DNA of 64,000 bases from a virus. Below are positions 26,687-36,074 of this stretch, one piece after another (the first letter of the stretch is position 1; every line of letters begins with the position of its first letter). The position numbers and the translations under genes are program-made. The notes below the pieces were generated by a model that was not told where the DNA came from, did not search any database, and was given only the letters and a program-made list of their open reading frames with translations. The stretch is from positions 124,001-188,000 of the IMG/VR virus record IMGVR_UViG_3300024518_000034; one strand, given 5' to 3'.

Positions 26687-28124
26687 CTTGAGTTTATCCA
26701 ATCCCAGCGCAGGTGGTGGCATTCCGCTAACAACTGACCTGATCGCATGGTGGGAGCTAGGGGAATTGTCGGGCAATCGTTTTGATTCAACCCTGAACAA
26801 TTTGGACCTTGCCGACAACAACTCGGTGGGCATGAAACCCGCGCCGAGCCCGGCGCTGACCGGTGCGGCCCATTTCACTCTGGCTAACGACGAATACCTA
26901 AGTCACGCCGACGACCCGTTGCTTTCGACGGTCGGTAGCTTTACTTTCTCGGCATGGGTTCTGGCTGATTCGCTTCCTGCGGGTGCCGGCTCTTTAGCCG
27001 TAATCGCTGGCAAATGGACAGGCACCGGATCGCCCCGAGAGTGGCTACTCTGTTACAACAAGGATACCAATAACTTCCTGTTTGAGATGTACGAAACGGG
27101 CGGGAGTGTAACCGGCCAAGCGTTTTCAACCTCATTTGGGAGCCCCGTAGTTAGCACTTGGTATCACGTTGTTGTCCGGTATGACAGTACCGGGACATGT
27201 AGCATTCAAGTGGACAACGGCACCGAGGACGTGGCAGCCCTAACCGGAGCCGACCCAGGGGACACCGCAGCAGTATTTCAGCTTGGAAAAGCCGGCACCT
27301 CAGTCAGCCAATGGGACGGCAAAATCTCAAACGCGGGCTATTGGAGCCGCGTACTAACGGAGGAGAATGTTACCGAATTGTATCAAGGTGGGTACGGTCT
27401 GGCCTATCCGTTCTCTACAACGCCGGCCCTAGCTGCTAGTCTTGAGGGGTTCTGGGCGTTGGATGAAACGAGCGGCGTAAGATCCGATACAAGTGGCAAC
27501 GCCAGGGATCTTTCCGACTTCAACAGTGTAACGGGAGCCGTAGGCGTAAGCGCGTCCACTAACCTATTGGCCGCGCAATTCACTAACGCCAATTCGGAAT
27601 ATTTGGCGGGCGCGTTGGGAGATTTTGATCCAGCCGCAAACTGGATGGTCTCCTGTTGGGTTTATTTAGATAACAAATCAACAACCCAATTCCTTATTGG
27701 GAAGGGCGCGATAAATCAAAAATTCTGGCACATTCGGTATGATCTCGGATTGGATCGGTTTGTGTTTTTCACAAGCCCGAATGCGGTCATAAATCAGTTG
27801 GTAGTGGCCAACAATTTCGGGTCGCCGCCTATCGGGACTTGGCTGTTCCTGCAAGCTTTCCACACCTTTCAGGGAAACACGCTTGTTGGTTCCGAAAAGT
27901 ATCTATCTGGCATCCGGGTAAACGACGGAAAGCCTGACGTGATTGACGCGGGTTCGTCGGGCGGGCATCCAGCTTGGGGGATTTCTCTCGGCGGCGGTGT
28001 TCTCGGGACTAACGCCTATTCGGACGCACGCATGGATGCATCAGGAGTCTGGAGCAAGGATCTAACGGGGCCTGAGTGGGCGCATTTGTATAATGGTGGA
28101 CTTGGAAAGGAGCACCCCTTCTAA
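26658..28124 (+). CDS. tail fibre with two LamG/concanavalin-like domains
   Basis: 488 aa. A 20-residue leader (MSINQINLGGLSLSNPSAGG) is followed by two tandem Laminin_G_3-type domains (about 27-245 and 258-488). Each begins DLIAWWELGELSG or LEGFWALDETSG and ends in an LYxGGxG motif followed by PF. Such domains bind glycans, so this is probably a receptor-binding protein. From about base 26735 the DNA is markedly G+C-richer than its flanks, which suggests a transferred cassette behind a resident leader. A broken relative with the same leader lies at 28598. Confidence 0.75.
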   Translation: MSINQINLGGLSLSNPSAGGGIPLTTDLIAWWELGELSGNRFDSTLNNLDLADNNSVGMKPAPSPALTGAAHFTLANDEYLSHADDPLLSTVGSFTFSAWVLADSLPAGAGSLAVIAGKWTGTGSPREWLLCYNKDTNNFLFEMYETGGSVTGQAFSTSFGSPVVSTWYHVVVRYDSTGTCSIQVDNGTEDVAALTGADPGDTAAVFQLGKAGTSVSQWDGKISNAGYWSRVLTEENVTELYQGGYGLAYPFSTTPALAASLEGFWALDETSGVRSDTSGNARDLSDFNSVTGAVGVSASTNLLAAQFTNANSEYLAGALGDFDPAANWMVSCWVYLDNKSTTQFLIGKGAINQKFWHIRYDLGLDRFVFFTSPNAVINQLVVANNFGSPPIGTWLFLQAFHTFQGNTLVGSEKYLSGIRVNDGKPDVIDAGSSGGHPAWGISLGGGVLGTNAYSDARMDASGVWSKDLTGPEWAHLYNGGLGKEHPF

Positions 28125-28528
28125 TGCCGTTGCCTCAAGCCATAATTGATCGGGCTGATTCAGATTTAGCCGAGTTAGATGCACAATTAAGTGATGGCGA
28201 AAAGCAAGATGAAGTATTAGCTGCAGAAGGCAAATATCTTCAAATAATCAGCGGCATGACTGAATTGCCTAAAGATGGGGAAGCTGAAGCTGTAGATGAT
28301 ACAGCTAAACCACTTGATCGACTGACAAGCCCGGCGGATAATAATATTATTAGGCAAACAAATAGTACTGTTTCTACCTGCGTAGATGAATATTGTTCGA
28401 AAAACGGACGCGGGTGGGGGTATCGTCAAGAAGTAATTATATCAGGTAAAATCTGGCTTAGAACGCAGTGGGTCGTTAATCCTGATAATCAATCAGATTT
28501 ACCTTGGACTGAAGTTTTAGACGTATAA
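28124..28528 (+). CDS. hypothetical protein in fibre region
   Basis: 134 aa. A helical acidic N-terminus (DRADSDLAELDAQLSDGEKQDEVLAAEGKY) precedes a compact domain with Trp and Cys (CVDEYCSKNGRGWGYR, IWLRTQWVVNP). The ATG overlaps the fibre stop by one base. A chaperone or fibre-attachment role is possible by position only. A+T content returns to the phage average. Confidence 0.55.
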   Translation: MPLPQAIIDRADSDLAELDAQLSDGEKQDEVLAAEGKYLQIISGMTELPKDGEAEAVDDTAKPLDRLTSPADNNIIRQTNSTVSTCVDEYCSKNGRGWGYRQEVIISGKIWLRTQWVVNPDNQSDLPWTEVLDV

Positions 28529-28588
28529 TAATATTTGTCCAGAAAGTGGGGGATCTCGATACCACGAAATACGACGCTGTCTCAAGGG

Positions 28589-28626
28589 GACTAATATATG
28601 TCAATTAATCAAATTAATTTAGGAGG
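28589..28626 (+). repeat. fibre leader repeat, copy 2
   Basis: Identical to 26649-26686, including the bases just before the ATG. The pair flank the fibre gene and the 28124 gene. Confidence 0.85.
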
Positions 28627-28687
28627 TTTGGGCCTATCCAATCCTAGCGCAGGGAACGGGCTGGAATACCCATTTGTAGCGCCATGA
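28598..28687 (+). pseudogene. deleted relative of the LamG fibre gene
   Basis: A 29-codon frame. It begins with the same leader as the fibre at 26658 (17 of the first 19 residues identical) and then jumps to NGLEYPF, which resembles the C-terminal end of a LamG domain (NGGLGKEHPF in the intact gene). The simplest reading is an in-frame internal deletion that removed the receptor-binding domains. It could also be an empty cassette ready to take up a new domain. Confidence 0.65.
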
Positions 28688-28757
28688 CCCATATATCGTA
28701 TAAAAAAATGGCATAATTTGATTACCAATGGTATTGTATAATAAGAGAGGATAAATA

Positions 28758-29051
28758 ATGACGGCACCAAATAGATCATTTGATAAGTTTTTTAACCAAG
28801 ATAGTAATCCTTTGTCTGGAAATTATACTATGTTGAGCTTCGACAGAACCATGGATGGACATCAGATAGTTAATGATGATTCTAGTTTAGATCTAGAAGT
28901 ATCATATACTGGCGGACCAGTTCATTTTGTTGTTAAGCCTGGTGAAGATCATTCTTATGACGAGAGAAGAAGAAATAAAATATATTTAAGAGAGGCTGGC
29001 GGAACAGATTCTGGAATTTCCTATAGGGTATCGTCTTGGTCAACAAATTAA
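28758..29051 (+). CDS. hypothetical virion-module protein
   Basis: 97 aa, beta-rich and hydrophilic (GGPVHFVVKPGEDHSYDERRRNKIYL). GAGAGG precedes ATG 28758. Location among fibre and connector genes suggests a small structural protein, but I recognise no family. Confidence 0.55.
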   Translation: MTAPNRSFDKFFNQDSNPLSGNYTMLSFDRTMDGHQIVNDDSSLDLEVSYTGGPVHFVVKPGEDHSYDERRRNKIYLREAGGTDSGISYRVSSWSTN

Positions 29052-29060
29052 TATTTTAAT

Positions 29061-29810
29061 ATGACTACTATTACAGCAAAAGAAAGAAAATTGATAGACA
29101 CTGTGCTGATCCTCTTAGGAGGGTTTCAGCACATACCAGTTCATAATGAAATAGGTATTCCAAAGGAAAGTGTTACTGGAAAAAGAGACGTAATAACTTT
29201 TGCATATGATGACTGGAACTTAACTAAGAGAAAATGGTTTCATCTTAACAACGGACAAAGGGAGTTGAGAGAGGGAACAGATTTTACCTTAGATGGGACA
29301 GCAGGAGAGATGGGATTACTTACTAGTGCTGGCAGTGTGTTTGCTGACGATGGTGAATTACCAGTAGGTCAACAAATAGAGGCTAGTTACCATTTCAAAT
29401 ATTTCAGCGATGAGTGTATCTTGATATGTCTTGAGATTGCATTAAATTTCTTAAATATGGAAAGACCTGTAACGTCTTTTGCCACATTAGATGCATCGCC
29501 AGCAGAGTTTTTTGGCGGGTTAATAATTTACGGATATTATTGTGCATTAAAGAAGATTCTAATGGACAATCAAATCTGGAACAATCATCTGATTTGGGCT
29601 ACAAATGCTGATGGCAATATGCAGGGATTTCATGGACAAGTATATCAACTTAAAGAAGAAGCATGGCGAGAATGGGCAGAGCAGAAGAAGATGGCTAAGC
29701 CTAGGTCGTTCGCCAAACCTCGCGGGGTACACAGTGGTAAGTTTGCTACACAACAAAGAGTTACAGGAGCTAACTTTCAGGATTTTACCATCATTGGTGG
29801 TAGTTTATAA
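29061..29810 (+). CDS. hypothetical head-tail/neck region protein
   Basis: 249 aa. Contains FAYDDWNLTKRKWFHLNN with a TDFTLDGTAGEMGLL turn and, after residue 100, an amphipathic helical segment (SDECILICLEIALNFLNME). The C-terminus is basic with RSFAKPRGVHSGKFA. The gene lies between fibre genes and a small protein; a neck or tail-completion role is a guess. Confidence 0.5.
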   Translation: MTTITAKERKLIDTVLILLGGFQHIPVHNEIGIPKESVTGKRDVITFAYDDWNLTKRKWFHLNNGQRELREGTDFTLDGTAGEMGLLTSAGSVFADDGELPVGQQIEASYHFKYFSDECILICLEIALNFLNMERPVTSFATLDASPAEFFGGLIIYGYYCALKKILMDNQIWNNHLIWATNADGNMQGFHGQVYQLKEEAWREWAEQKKMAKPRSFAKPRGVHSGKFATQQRVTGANFQDFTIIGGSL

Positions 29811-29822
29811 TAGAGATTAAGA

Positions 29823-30032
29823 ATGCCATTTAGAGAAGATAACGGAACAGTATTATATGTATTTGACCAAGATGATGCTGGTCGTAGTGCATATGAAGAA
29901 CTAAATGGACAGCATGCAAGTCTATTGTTAGGACAACAGTGGGTATTACATGAAGAGTTAAGGCTTGAGTTTGATAGCGAAATACATTTTGAAGGTGATG
30001 AGGGCTATCTGCCGTTAGTTATTGAAATATGA
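29823..30032 (+). CDS. hypothetical small protein
   Basis: 69 aa, acidic, with tyrosines and LLLGQQWVLHEELRLEFDSE. It overlaps the next fibre gene by 4 bases, so the two are probably coupled. Function unknown. Confidence 0.5.
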   Translation: MPFREDNGTVLYVFDQDDAGRSAYEELNGQHASLLLGQQWVLHEELRLEFDSEIHFEGDEGYLPLVIEI

Positions 30033-32308
30033 GTAGAATAAGATTTGAAAATTCACCTGAGCCAGTAACGCCACCAGCCGGGAGAACTTATGTTTATGTT
30101 GATAGTGTTGATGGACATACAAAGCAAAAAGATGATGCAGGAATAGTAATAGATTTAGCTGCTGCAGCCGCAGGCGGGGGGCTGACAACAACAAACGTCA
30201 ACTGGGTGGACACAGCAGGAAATGACGGTACTGCTGTGGCCGACAGAGCCGACCTCCCGTGGTTGACCATTGGAGCAGCGTTGACGGCATCAGCATCGGG
30301 CGATGTGGTGGTGGTCCGCCCAGGCACCTATGCCGAGTCTGGCCTGACAGTTCCGGCGGGGGTGTCTCTGATCTCCGAAGGAGGCTTCGGGACGACTATC
30401 GTGGGAGATGCCGCAGCGGTCGCCCACATCATCACCCTCTCGGCTGGGAGCTATTTGCAGGGCTTTCAAATCCTCTGTCCGACGACGGCTAGCTTGGCTG
30501 GTGTGTCCCATAGCGCGGGCACAGGAACGATCTACGATCTCGACCTGCGCGGCGACGGGGCGACGGGATCAGGCGACGGGATCTACAAGACGGGCGCGGG
30601 CAAGGTTGTCGGTGGGAATATCAGATGCGAGGTCGGCGGTTTCGGGAACCTACTGCATGTGGACGCGGCGGTCCTGGCGCTCGATGATGTGCATGTGCCT
30701 GGGTCCACAGGCGCGATAGGAAATGTGATCCTGACCGAGGGCGCTGGTCGATTCCAGGGACAAGGAGTCAACATCGGCAATGCAAACGTCACCGACTGTA
30801 TCCATGTTGCCGGGACTAGCACCTGCATCATCTACTCGCCTAACTGGTTCAATGCACTAATCGGCGGGCACATCGCAGATGATGGTGTCTCCGTGACCAT
30901 CGTGGGCGGGAGTGTCGATTCAAGTGTGGCTACGCTGCTGGTTGACCCTGCGCTCACAGGCGTCGGGACAACCATCACTGTGAGCGGGACAACAATTCAA
31001 CCACTATTTAGCTTCCCATCAGCGGCTATTGGCGAGATGGATCTGAGCGCCCAGATTCACCAAGTAGTTACAGCTACCCGAGACTCGGAAGTCAGGGTAC
31101 TGGGGTCAGACTTGGTGTGCGGGTTCCCTGAAGTTGGTTCTGGTGTATCGGCAGGGGAGGGGTCCGCTTACTCAGATGGGATCAAGGTGGTTACATCTGA
31201 CGGGACGGCGACACCAACCACACTCGGAGGGAACCTCACTGATGTTACGACTGCGGCTCAGAGTAGATCTGGAAGCACGATAGCCTTCCAGGGGTTGACA
31301 GCAGATCATTGTATTTACTTCGGCAGCACCAGATCATCCCCCGGCGGCACTGAACTAAAACATTGGGGCGCTCGTGTCGAGCAAACAGTTGCAGGGGTGG
31401 GCGGGTCTTACGTGGTCGAGATCTTTGACGGTGTGAACTGGGTTGCTATCGGGGTGATGGCGACAAGCAATGTTGAGACATACCGATACTCTAACGCATT
31501 GTTTCTCCGGGCGAGCAGCAGCGAGTTCCTTCAGTATGGAATTGATGCAGACACGACATGGGCCACGGTTTCGGTCGATGGGACAACCGCGTACTGGGTG
31601 CGTTGGAGAATTGATACCACCCTAACGACAGGCCCCACATTCGAGAGAGTGTGGCTAACCCCGTCCGCTATTCAGTTCAACAATCGAGGGCTGCGAAGGT
31701 CGTTAGGGCTCGCAACGTGGACCAAAACCATCGTCTCTGCGGGCAATGTTTTTGGTGAATCAGGTGGAGTAGTCTCGGCAAATTTTGCTGTTGGTTCAGG
31801 AGGTGTTCCCACAGGATGGACACACAATTCCCCTAATAGCCTGATGAATCAGAATGGTGACGCGATGTACGCGCAATTCACGTTGCCCGCCGGGATCTCC
31901 ACAGCGTTTCCGTTGAATATTGATGTCATCTTCTCGTTTGACCCCGGTGGGCTGCTTTCGACCCCGGTACTGGGGTTTGTATCCGCCATTCCGGTCGAGA
32001 CTGCTTTCAATAAAGTGGCCGACCCCACTGGTGGAATTACTCCTGTAGCTCGTGCAATCGCAGACACCGAAACGACAACTGCCAAGGCAGCGACGAGCGT
32101 TTCCTTCGACTCGTCGCTTATCGCGACTACGTGGCCTGCCGATACCTTGGTCAAGGGTGAATTTGGCCCTTACGATATCAGTGGCTACTATAGCGGGGAC
32201 GCTGTACTGGTTCGCTTTGAACTCGATAACGATGGAACACCCAACCAGGATGTGGCGATTATCGCGATGATTGTTAGCGGAACTGCCTTTACGGACGGGG
32301 AGATCTAA
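30029..32308 (+). CDS. tail spike/fibre with right-handed beta-helix
   Basis: 759 aa. The N-terminal 50 residues ([18 protein letters not shown]) form a conserved fibre entry module. From residue about 50 a pectate-lyase-like repeat starts: [20 protein letters not shown] with [19 protein letters not shown] and later GFQIL, EVGGFG and LDDVHV rungs, as in tailspikes that bind or cut surface polysaccharide. The C-terminal half is beta-sandwich-like. Near base 30165 the base composition switches abruptly from A+T-rich to G+C-rich inside the gene, a mosaic junction. Confidence 0.7.
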   Translation: MSRIRFENSPEPVTPPAGRTYVYVDSVDGHTKQKDDAGIVIDLAAAAAGGGLTTTNVNWVDTAGNDGTAVADRADLPWLTIGAALTASASGDVVVVRPGTYAESGLTVPAGVSLISEGGFGTTIVGDAAAVAHIITLSAGSYLQGFQILCPTTASLAGVSHSAGTGTIYDLDLRGDGATGSGDGIYKTGAGKVVGGNIRCEVGGFGNLLHVDAAVLALDDVHVPGSTGAIGNVILTEGAGRFQGQGVNIGNANVTDCIHVAGTSTCIIYSPNWFNALIGGHIADDGVSVTIVGGSVDSSVATLLVDPALTGVGTTITVSGTTIQPLFSFPSAAIGEMDLSAQIHQVVTATRDSEVRVLGSDLVCGFPEVGSGVSAGEGSAYSDGIKVVTSDGTATPTTLGGNLTDVTTAAQSRSGSTIAFQGLTADHCIYFGSTRSSPGGTELKHWGARVEQTVAGVGGSYVVEIFDGVNWVAIGVMATSNVETYRYSNALFLRASSSEFLQYGIDADTTWATVSVDGTTAYWVRWRIDTTLTTGPTFERVWLTPSAIQFNNRGLRRSLGLATWTKTIVSAGNVFGESGGVVSANFAVGSGGVPTGWTHNSPNSLMNQNGDAMYAQFTLPAGISTAFPLNIDVIFSFDPGGLLSTPVLGFVSAIPVETAFNKVADPTGGITPVARAIADTETTTAKAATSVSFDSSLIATTWPADTLVKGEFGPYDISGYYSGDAVLVRFELDNDGTPNQDVAIIAMIVSGTAFTDGEI

Positions 32309-33600
32309 TGGCGGGTTTCTTCACTATCCTCCAGAGTCAGGATTTTACCTCTACTGATTCAATCACTGTCACGCATGGGCTCAACCGGGCACAGGTAGCT
32401 ATCGCTGTTCGAGTGGGGGACGAATTGCGGAATGACCTGATAGAAAAGGTCCAGCCAGGTTCCGCTGACCCCCGAAACGAGGTGGTTGTCACGCTTACTT
32501 CGGCGCAATCGGGTTCGATCCTGTTGCTGGGAACTGACTATATCTTCTCCAATACACCAGCACCGGAAGAAGCGGCCATTATCTCAACCGCAATCCATGC
32601 TGATGTCGCCGGGGAAGTCGATGGCATTGCCGAGAAAGTGGCCCCAACGGCGAGCGATATTCTTCTAATTGAAGATGCCTCTGACTCTAACAATAAGAAG
32701 AAGCTGCAAATCGGCAATCTACCCGGAGGAGGTGGGGGACAGTCCAACACGGGATCAAATGTTGGAACTGCGGGTGTAGGCCCATTTGACGCCAAGGTTG
32801 GTGTGGACCTCCAATTCAAGAACATCAATGCCGGGTCATCAAAGATCTCAGTGACAGACGATCTAGCTGACAAGGAAATCGACATTGATGTTGTCGAGAG
32901 CAACGTCGTCCACCAGAACTTGAACGGGTCGGGGACCAATACCCACGCTCAGATTGATACTCATATCGCGGACACGGCTAACCCACACGCGACTGACGTG
33001 GGTAACTTGGGTAGTGGAACCCTGGCCGAGCTAAACACAGCCATCACAGACGCAACCCTGGATGATTCCGGGGATAGCCGTCCACCTAGCGGAAGTGCAG
33101 GTGGGGATTTGGCCGGGAGCACGTACCCTAACCCGACCATCGCTGCGAGCGGCGTTGTTGCGGGCAGCTACACCAGCGCGGATATTACGGTAGATGCGGC
33201 GGGGCGTCTGACCGCAGCGGCGAGCGGGAGCGGGGCCACGCAGATCTACACTATTGCCATCGGGTCGGAGTTTGACGACCTGGGGAAATTCGGCGTCGTG
33301 AACGGCAAGGGTTCCGACAGAGATGAAACGACAGAGGCCAAGACCCGCGCACCTATCGCGGCGGATGGGACGATAACAACTGTGGCCTATCGCACGGCGA
33401 GCGCGGATGCTACAACGCAGATGAAAATCCACATCGACGGAGTGGTGCAGGCGACTTTTACCCTGGCTAGTATTTCATCTCTCGGCGGGGCCGAGACTGT
33501 CAGCGTGGCCGTCACCGCCGGGCAATATCTTGAGTTGGAGTACGACGCGGGAACCGCCCCGGACGAAAGCACCTGGCTCATCTTGCAGGAGGTGTCCTGA
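32308..33600 (+). CDS. tail fibre protein
   Basis: 430 aa. After a globular N-terminal domain ([20 protein letters not shown]) comes the fibre shaft motif [19 protein letters not shown] followed by [14 protein letters not shown], very frequent in phage fibres. A beta-rich C-terminal domain follows. G+C-rich throughout, like its neighbours; it overlaps the spike gene by one base. Confidence 0.7.
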   Translation: MAGFFTILQSQDFTSTDSITVTHGLNRAQVAIAVRVGDELRNDLIEKVQPGSADPRNEVVVTLTSAQSGSILLLGTDYIFSNTPAPEEAAIISTAIHADVAGEVDGIAEKVAPTASDILLIEDASDSNNKKKLQIGNLPGGGGGQSNTGSNVGTAGVGPFDAKVGVDLQFKNINAGSSKISVTDDLADKEIDIDVVESNVVHQNLNGSGTNTHAQIDTHIADTANPHATDVGNLGSGTLAELNTAITDATLDDSGDSRPPSGSAGGDLAGSTYPNPTIAASGVVAGSYTSADITVDAAGRLTAAASGSGATQIYTIAIGSEFDDLGKFGVVNGKGSDRDETTEAKTRAPIAADGTITTVAYRTASADATTQMKIHIDGVVQATFTLASISSLGGAETVSVAVTAGQYLELEYDAGTAPDESTWLILQEVS

Positions 33601-34187
33601 TGATCGTCGGCATCGTGAGGGACGGGTCGGGTGAGATACCGCTGGAAGAATTCAGGGAGGCTGCGGACGTGGCGGCGGGCGTGGCTGCGTTCTGCGCGGA
33701 CCATACACCGCCGCTAGATCCCGCAGACTATGTCGGCATCGACACGGGCTGGGCACCAGGCGCGTCGGAGTTGCAAAAGCAATGGGCATGGGACGGGTCC
33801 GCGCTGACGCAGATCGGGTGGCGCTCGCCCATCATGGACGACGTGAGCGAGCACCGCGACGAGCGGCTCGCTACTGTCATATTGGCTGAATATCCCGCTG
33901 CATCAGGAAATCTATTCGGGTGTAGCGCGGCCGATCAGGACAACTGGGCAAAGTTGGCCACCCTCGACGAGCGGGGCCTGATGACGTACCCTTTCCGAGC
34001 CTACACCTACGATCACGCAGCGCATCACGACATCGTAGACAGCGCGGACCTGACAGCAGCTATCGCGTCGATCTCGCTCGCGGTGATGACCGAGCGGAAT
34101 ACCGCGAGCGGTGTGTTGGACAATGTCGCAGCGGCGACGACAGAGGCAGCAGCGCAAGCGGCGGCTGAACCATATCTAAGTTCATAA
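33600..34187 (+). CDS. tail fibre-associated protein (DUF4376-like)
   Basis: 195 aa. The C-terminal half (RDERLATVILAEYPA, FGCSAADQDNWAKL, a His-containing strand, then an Ala-rich helix ending AAAEPYLS) follows the layout of DUF4376 proteins encoded after tail fibres. The N-terminal half has PPLDPADYVGID. G+C-rich; composition drops back to A+T-rich right after its stop, marking the right edge of the imported fibre block. Confidence 0.55.
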   Translation: MIVGIVRDGSGEIPLEEFREAADVAAGVAAFCADHTPPLDPADYVGIDTGWAPGASELQKQWAWDGSALTQIGWRSPIMDDVSEHRDERLATVILAEYPAASGNLFGCSAADQDNWAKLATLDERGLMTYPFRAYTYDHAAHHDIVDSADLTAAIASISLAVMTERNTASGVLDNVAAATTEAAAQAAAEPYLSS

Positions 34188-34216
34188 AATGGGTAAAACT
34201 ATAAGAGAGGTATAAA

Positions 34217-34708
34217 ATGGCATTAACACCAGATAAAGTTTTTGGAAGTACTTTTTATAGTGGTACGGGAGAGAATATCGAGCGTATCTTAAATATGATT
34301 GAAATCGGTGGAGGAAGATTAGCTTCCTTAACCGATGAAGATTTAGCTATTTACCAACAGGAAGTAGATAGGTTGATTAATAACAGATTGTCACCATATT
34401 ATGCTGTTCCACTAAGTAAGGACGTTGAAGGATTTTACCCCTTCCCTATTCCTTTCATAGCTGCTCGAATAGTAGCCGCAGACATCATCCATAACGAGTT
34501 CACAGAGATCGATGCTAATAAATCAGAAGCGGCCTTGACCATGAAGCGTAATGCATTAGACGAATTAGACAGGCTGACTATGGGCGTCAGAGCGGGAACA
34601 CAGAGGTTAGAGAACCAGAGACTCAAGTCTAGAGATCGTTTCCCACGACCAACTATCATACCGTTGACACAACCCCCTGAAACTGGAGGTGGGAGGCCCT
34701 TAGCTTAA
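34217..34708 (+). CDS. Gp36-like head-tail connector (DUF1320-like)
   Basis: 163 aa. Helical with LASLTDEDLAIYQQEVDRLI, NNRLSPYYAVPLSKD and IPFIAARIVAADIIHNEF, a pattern close to Mu Gp36/DUF1320 adaptor proteins, which bridge head and tail. It uses the same GAGAGG-type ribosome site as the 28758 gene and is followed by a terminator. Confidence 0.5.
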   Translation: MALTPDKVFGSTFYSGTGENIERILNMIEIGGGRLASLTDEDLAIYQQEVDRLINNRLSPYYAVPLSKDVEGFYPFPIPFIAARIVAADIIHNEFTEIDANKSEAALTMKRNALDELDRLTMGVRAGTQRLENQRLKSRDRFPRPTIIPLTQPPETGGGRPLA

Positions 34709-34738
34709 ACGATTTAAGACCCTTCCCCCTGAAGTTGA

Positions 34739-34776
34739 ACAGGTCAGACTCTATAAGGTCTGGCCTGTGTTTATTT
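34739..34776 (+). terminator. terminator closing the virion module
   Basis: ACAGGTCAGAC pairs with GTCTGGCCTGT (one T-G wobble) around a short loop and runs into GTTTATTTT. It ends the head/fibre unit just before a new promoter. Confidence 0.85.
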
Positions 34777-34808
34777 TAGGGCGACTTGAAAAGTTTCTAG
34801 AAAACTGG

Positions 34809-34837
34809 TTGCATTCACTAGGCCTCATCAGTATACT
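34809..34837 (+). promoter_or_regulatory. promoter of the shared family (TTGCAT-17-TATACT)
   Basis: TTGCAT at 34809-34814, 17 bases, TATACT at 34832-34837. It drives the ParB-like gene through a 70-base leader containing a GCCG-ACA-CGGC hairpin. Confidence 0.75.
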
Positions 34838-34909
34838 GGGTGTAGTTGATAACAACAGCACTGGCCGACACCGGCAAGCAACAGTCTAAAAGACGAAAGG
34901 AAATTTATT

Positions 34910-35983
34910 ATGGCTAAGGTAGCAACAGAAGTAAGCGTTCCTCAGGGGACACAGAAGCAAGTCGAATTTGACAAGATTCAAACCGACCCAGAGCAGTTCG
35001 AAAATGTTCGCCACGAGATGGGTGATCTGAAGGAACTGGCTAAGTCAATTAAGAAGGACGGTTTGCTGGTTCCGATGATCGTTCGTAAACGTGGTCGAGG
35101 TAAGACTCTGGCTTATGATCTGGTCGATGGCTGGCGTCGTCATGGTGCAATCAGTCGCCTTCGAAAGAAGGACAAGACGATTCTCACACAGGTTCCTGTA
35201 ATCATTACTACGGCATCCGACGAGCAAGGTCTGCTGTTGGTGAATCTGGTTTCGAACTTTCAACGCAAGGAGTACACTCAGGCTGAGATGTCTGCTGGAC
35301 TTCATCGTCTGGAACAGATGGGTATGAAACGTAATGCAATCGCTAAGGCGTTCAACAAGACCGCTGGTTGGGTTACTCAGGTAATGCGCTTCGAAACAGG
35401 TGCGACTCCTGAACTGAAGAAGCTTTCTCAGGAAGGTAAGATCACCAACACTGCCGCACAACGCGGTGCCGATCTGAAGAAGAAGAATCAGAAGGAACTG
35501 GTTAAGACCATTAAGGATCTTGACGAGAAGGTGGAAAAAGCCACTAAGACGGGAACTAGAGCTACTTCTGATCGCAAGAAGTCGGCAACAACTTCTAAAA
35601 AGAAGGAAACGACTAAGGCGAAGGAAAAGATCAATAAGACTCTGACCGAATTGGAAGCGAACGAAGGACGCGCCTTCTTCAAACTGGCACTCAAGAAGAA
35701 GGAAGTTATCGCTTTGGTCGATGAATTGACAGATCGTCTCTTCAACGGTGAGGTAGAGGACGACGAGGCATACGCTCTTGGCGCTCTCGCTGCAATCTCA
35801 CGTCTTCTTGGAATGCCTGAAATGGGCGAGGATATCAACGATATTCGTGACTTTCTCAGAACCTTGAGCATCGAGGTTAACATTCCTGTGGATCAGGACG
35901 AGGAAGAAGAGGAAGTCTCTGTGGACTTTGAAGAGGACACTGATGGCGAGTACGAGTGGGAAGACGATAGCGAAGAAGAGTAA
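34910..35983 (+). CDS. ParB-like nuclease/partition-type DNA-binding protein
   Basis: 357 aa. Residues 15-110 match the ParB/Srx domain (DPEQFENVR, LAKSIKKDGLLVPMIVRKRG, DLVDGWRRHGAISRL), followed by the second ParB block NFQRKEYTQAEMSAGLHRLEQMGM and a helix-turn-helix (KAFNKTAGWVTQVMRF). A long Lys/Thr linker and an acidic C-terminus follow. Codons are optimised (CGT, GGT, CTG), like those of the capsid gene, so it should be abundant. It has its own promoter and terminator. No ParA is in the window, so chromosome or plasmid partition is not implied; a regulatory or DNA-packaging role is possible. Confidence 0.75.
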   Translation: MAKVATEVSVPQGTQKQVEFDKIQTDPEQFENVRHEMGDLKELAKSIKKDGLLVPMIVRKRGRGKTLAYDLVDGWRRHGAISRLRKKDKTILTQVPVIITTASDEQGLLLVNLVSNFQRKEYTQAEMSAGLHRLEQMGMKRNAIAKAFNKTAGWVTQVMRFETGATPELKKLSQEGKITNTAAQRGADLKKKNQKELVKTIKDLDEKVEKATKTGTRATSDRKKSATTSKKKETTKAKEKINKTLTELEANEGRAFFKLALKKKEVIALVDELTDRLFNGEVEDDEAYALGALAAISRLLGMPEMGEDINDIRDFLRTLSIEVNIPVDQDEEEEEVSVDFEEDTDGEYEWEDDSEEE

Positions 35984-36000
35984 GATGTAACGACAATGGG

Positions 36001-36044
36001 GGTGACACGGCTCGATGAAAGCAGCGTGTCACCTCCGCTTTTTT
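36001..36044 (+). terminator. terminator after the ParB-like gene
   Basis: GGTGACACG (36001-36009) pairs with CGTGTCACC (36025-36033) followed by CTTTTTT. Nine base pairs without mismatch make this a strong terminator. Confidence 0.88.
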
Positions 36045-36074
36045 ATTATAACAGTACTATTTTTGGAGGATTTT

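Noticed and set aside
26649-28687. Diversity-generating retroelement
   Set aside because: The repeats are at gene starts, not variable 3' ends, and no reverse transcriptase gene is present.
36015-36074. Upstream extension of the DUF3150 gene
   Set aside because: The extra codons lie in a strong terminator hairpin; GGAGG before ATG 36075 and the family start favour the shorter form.
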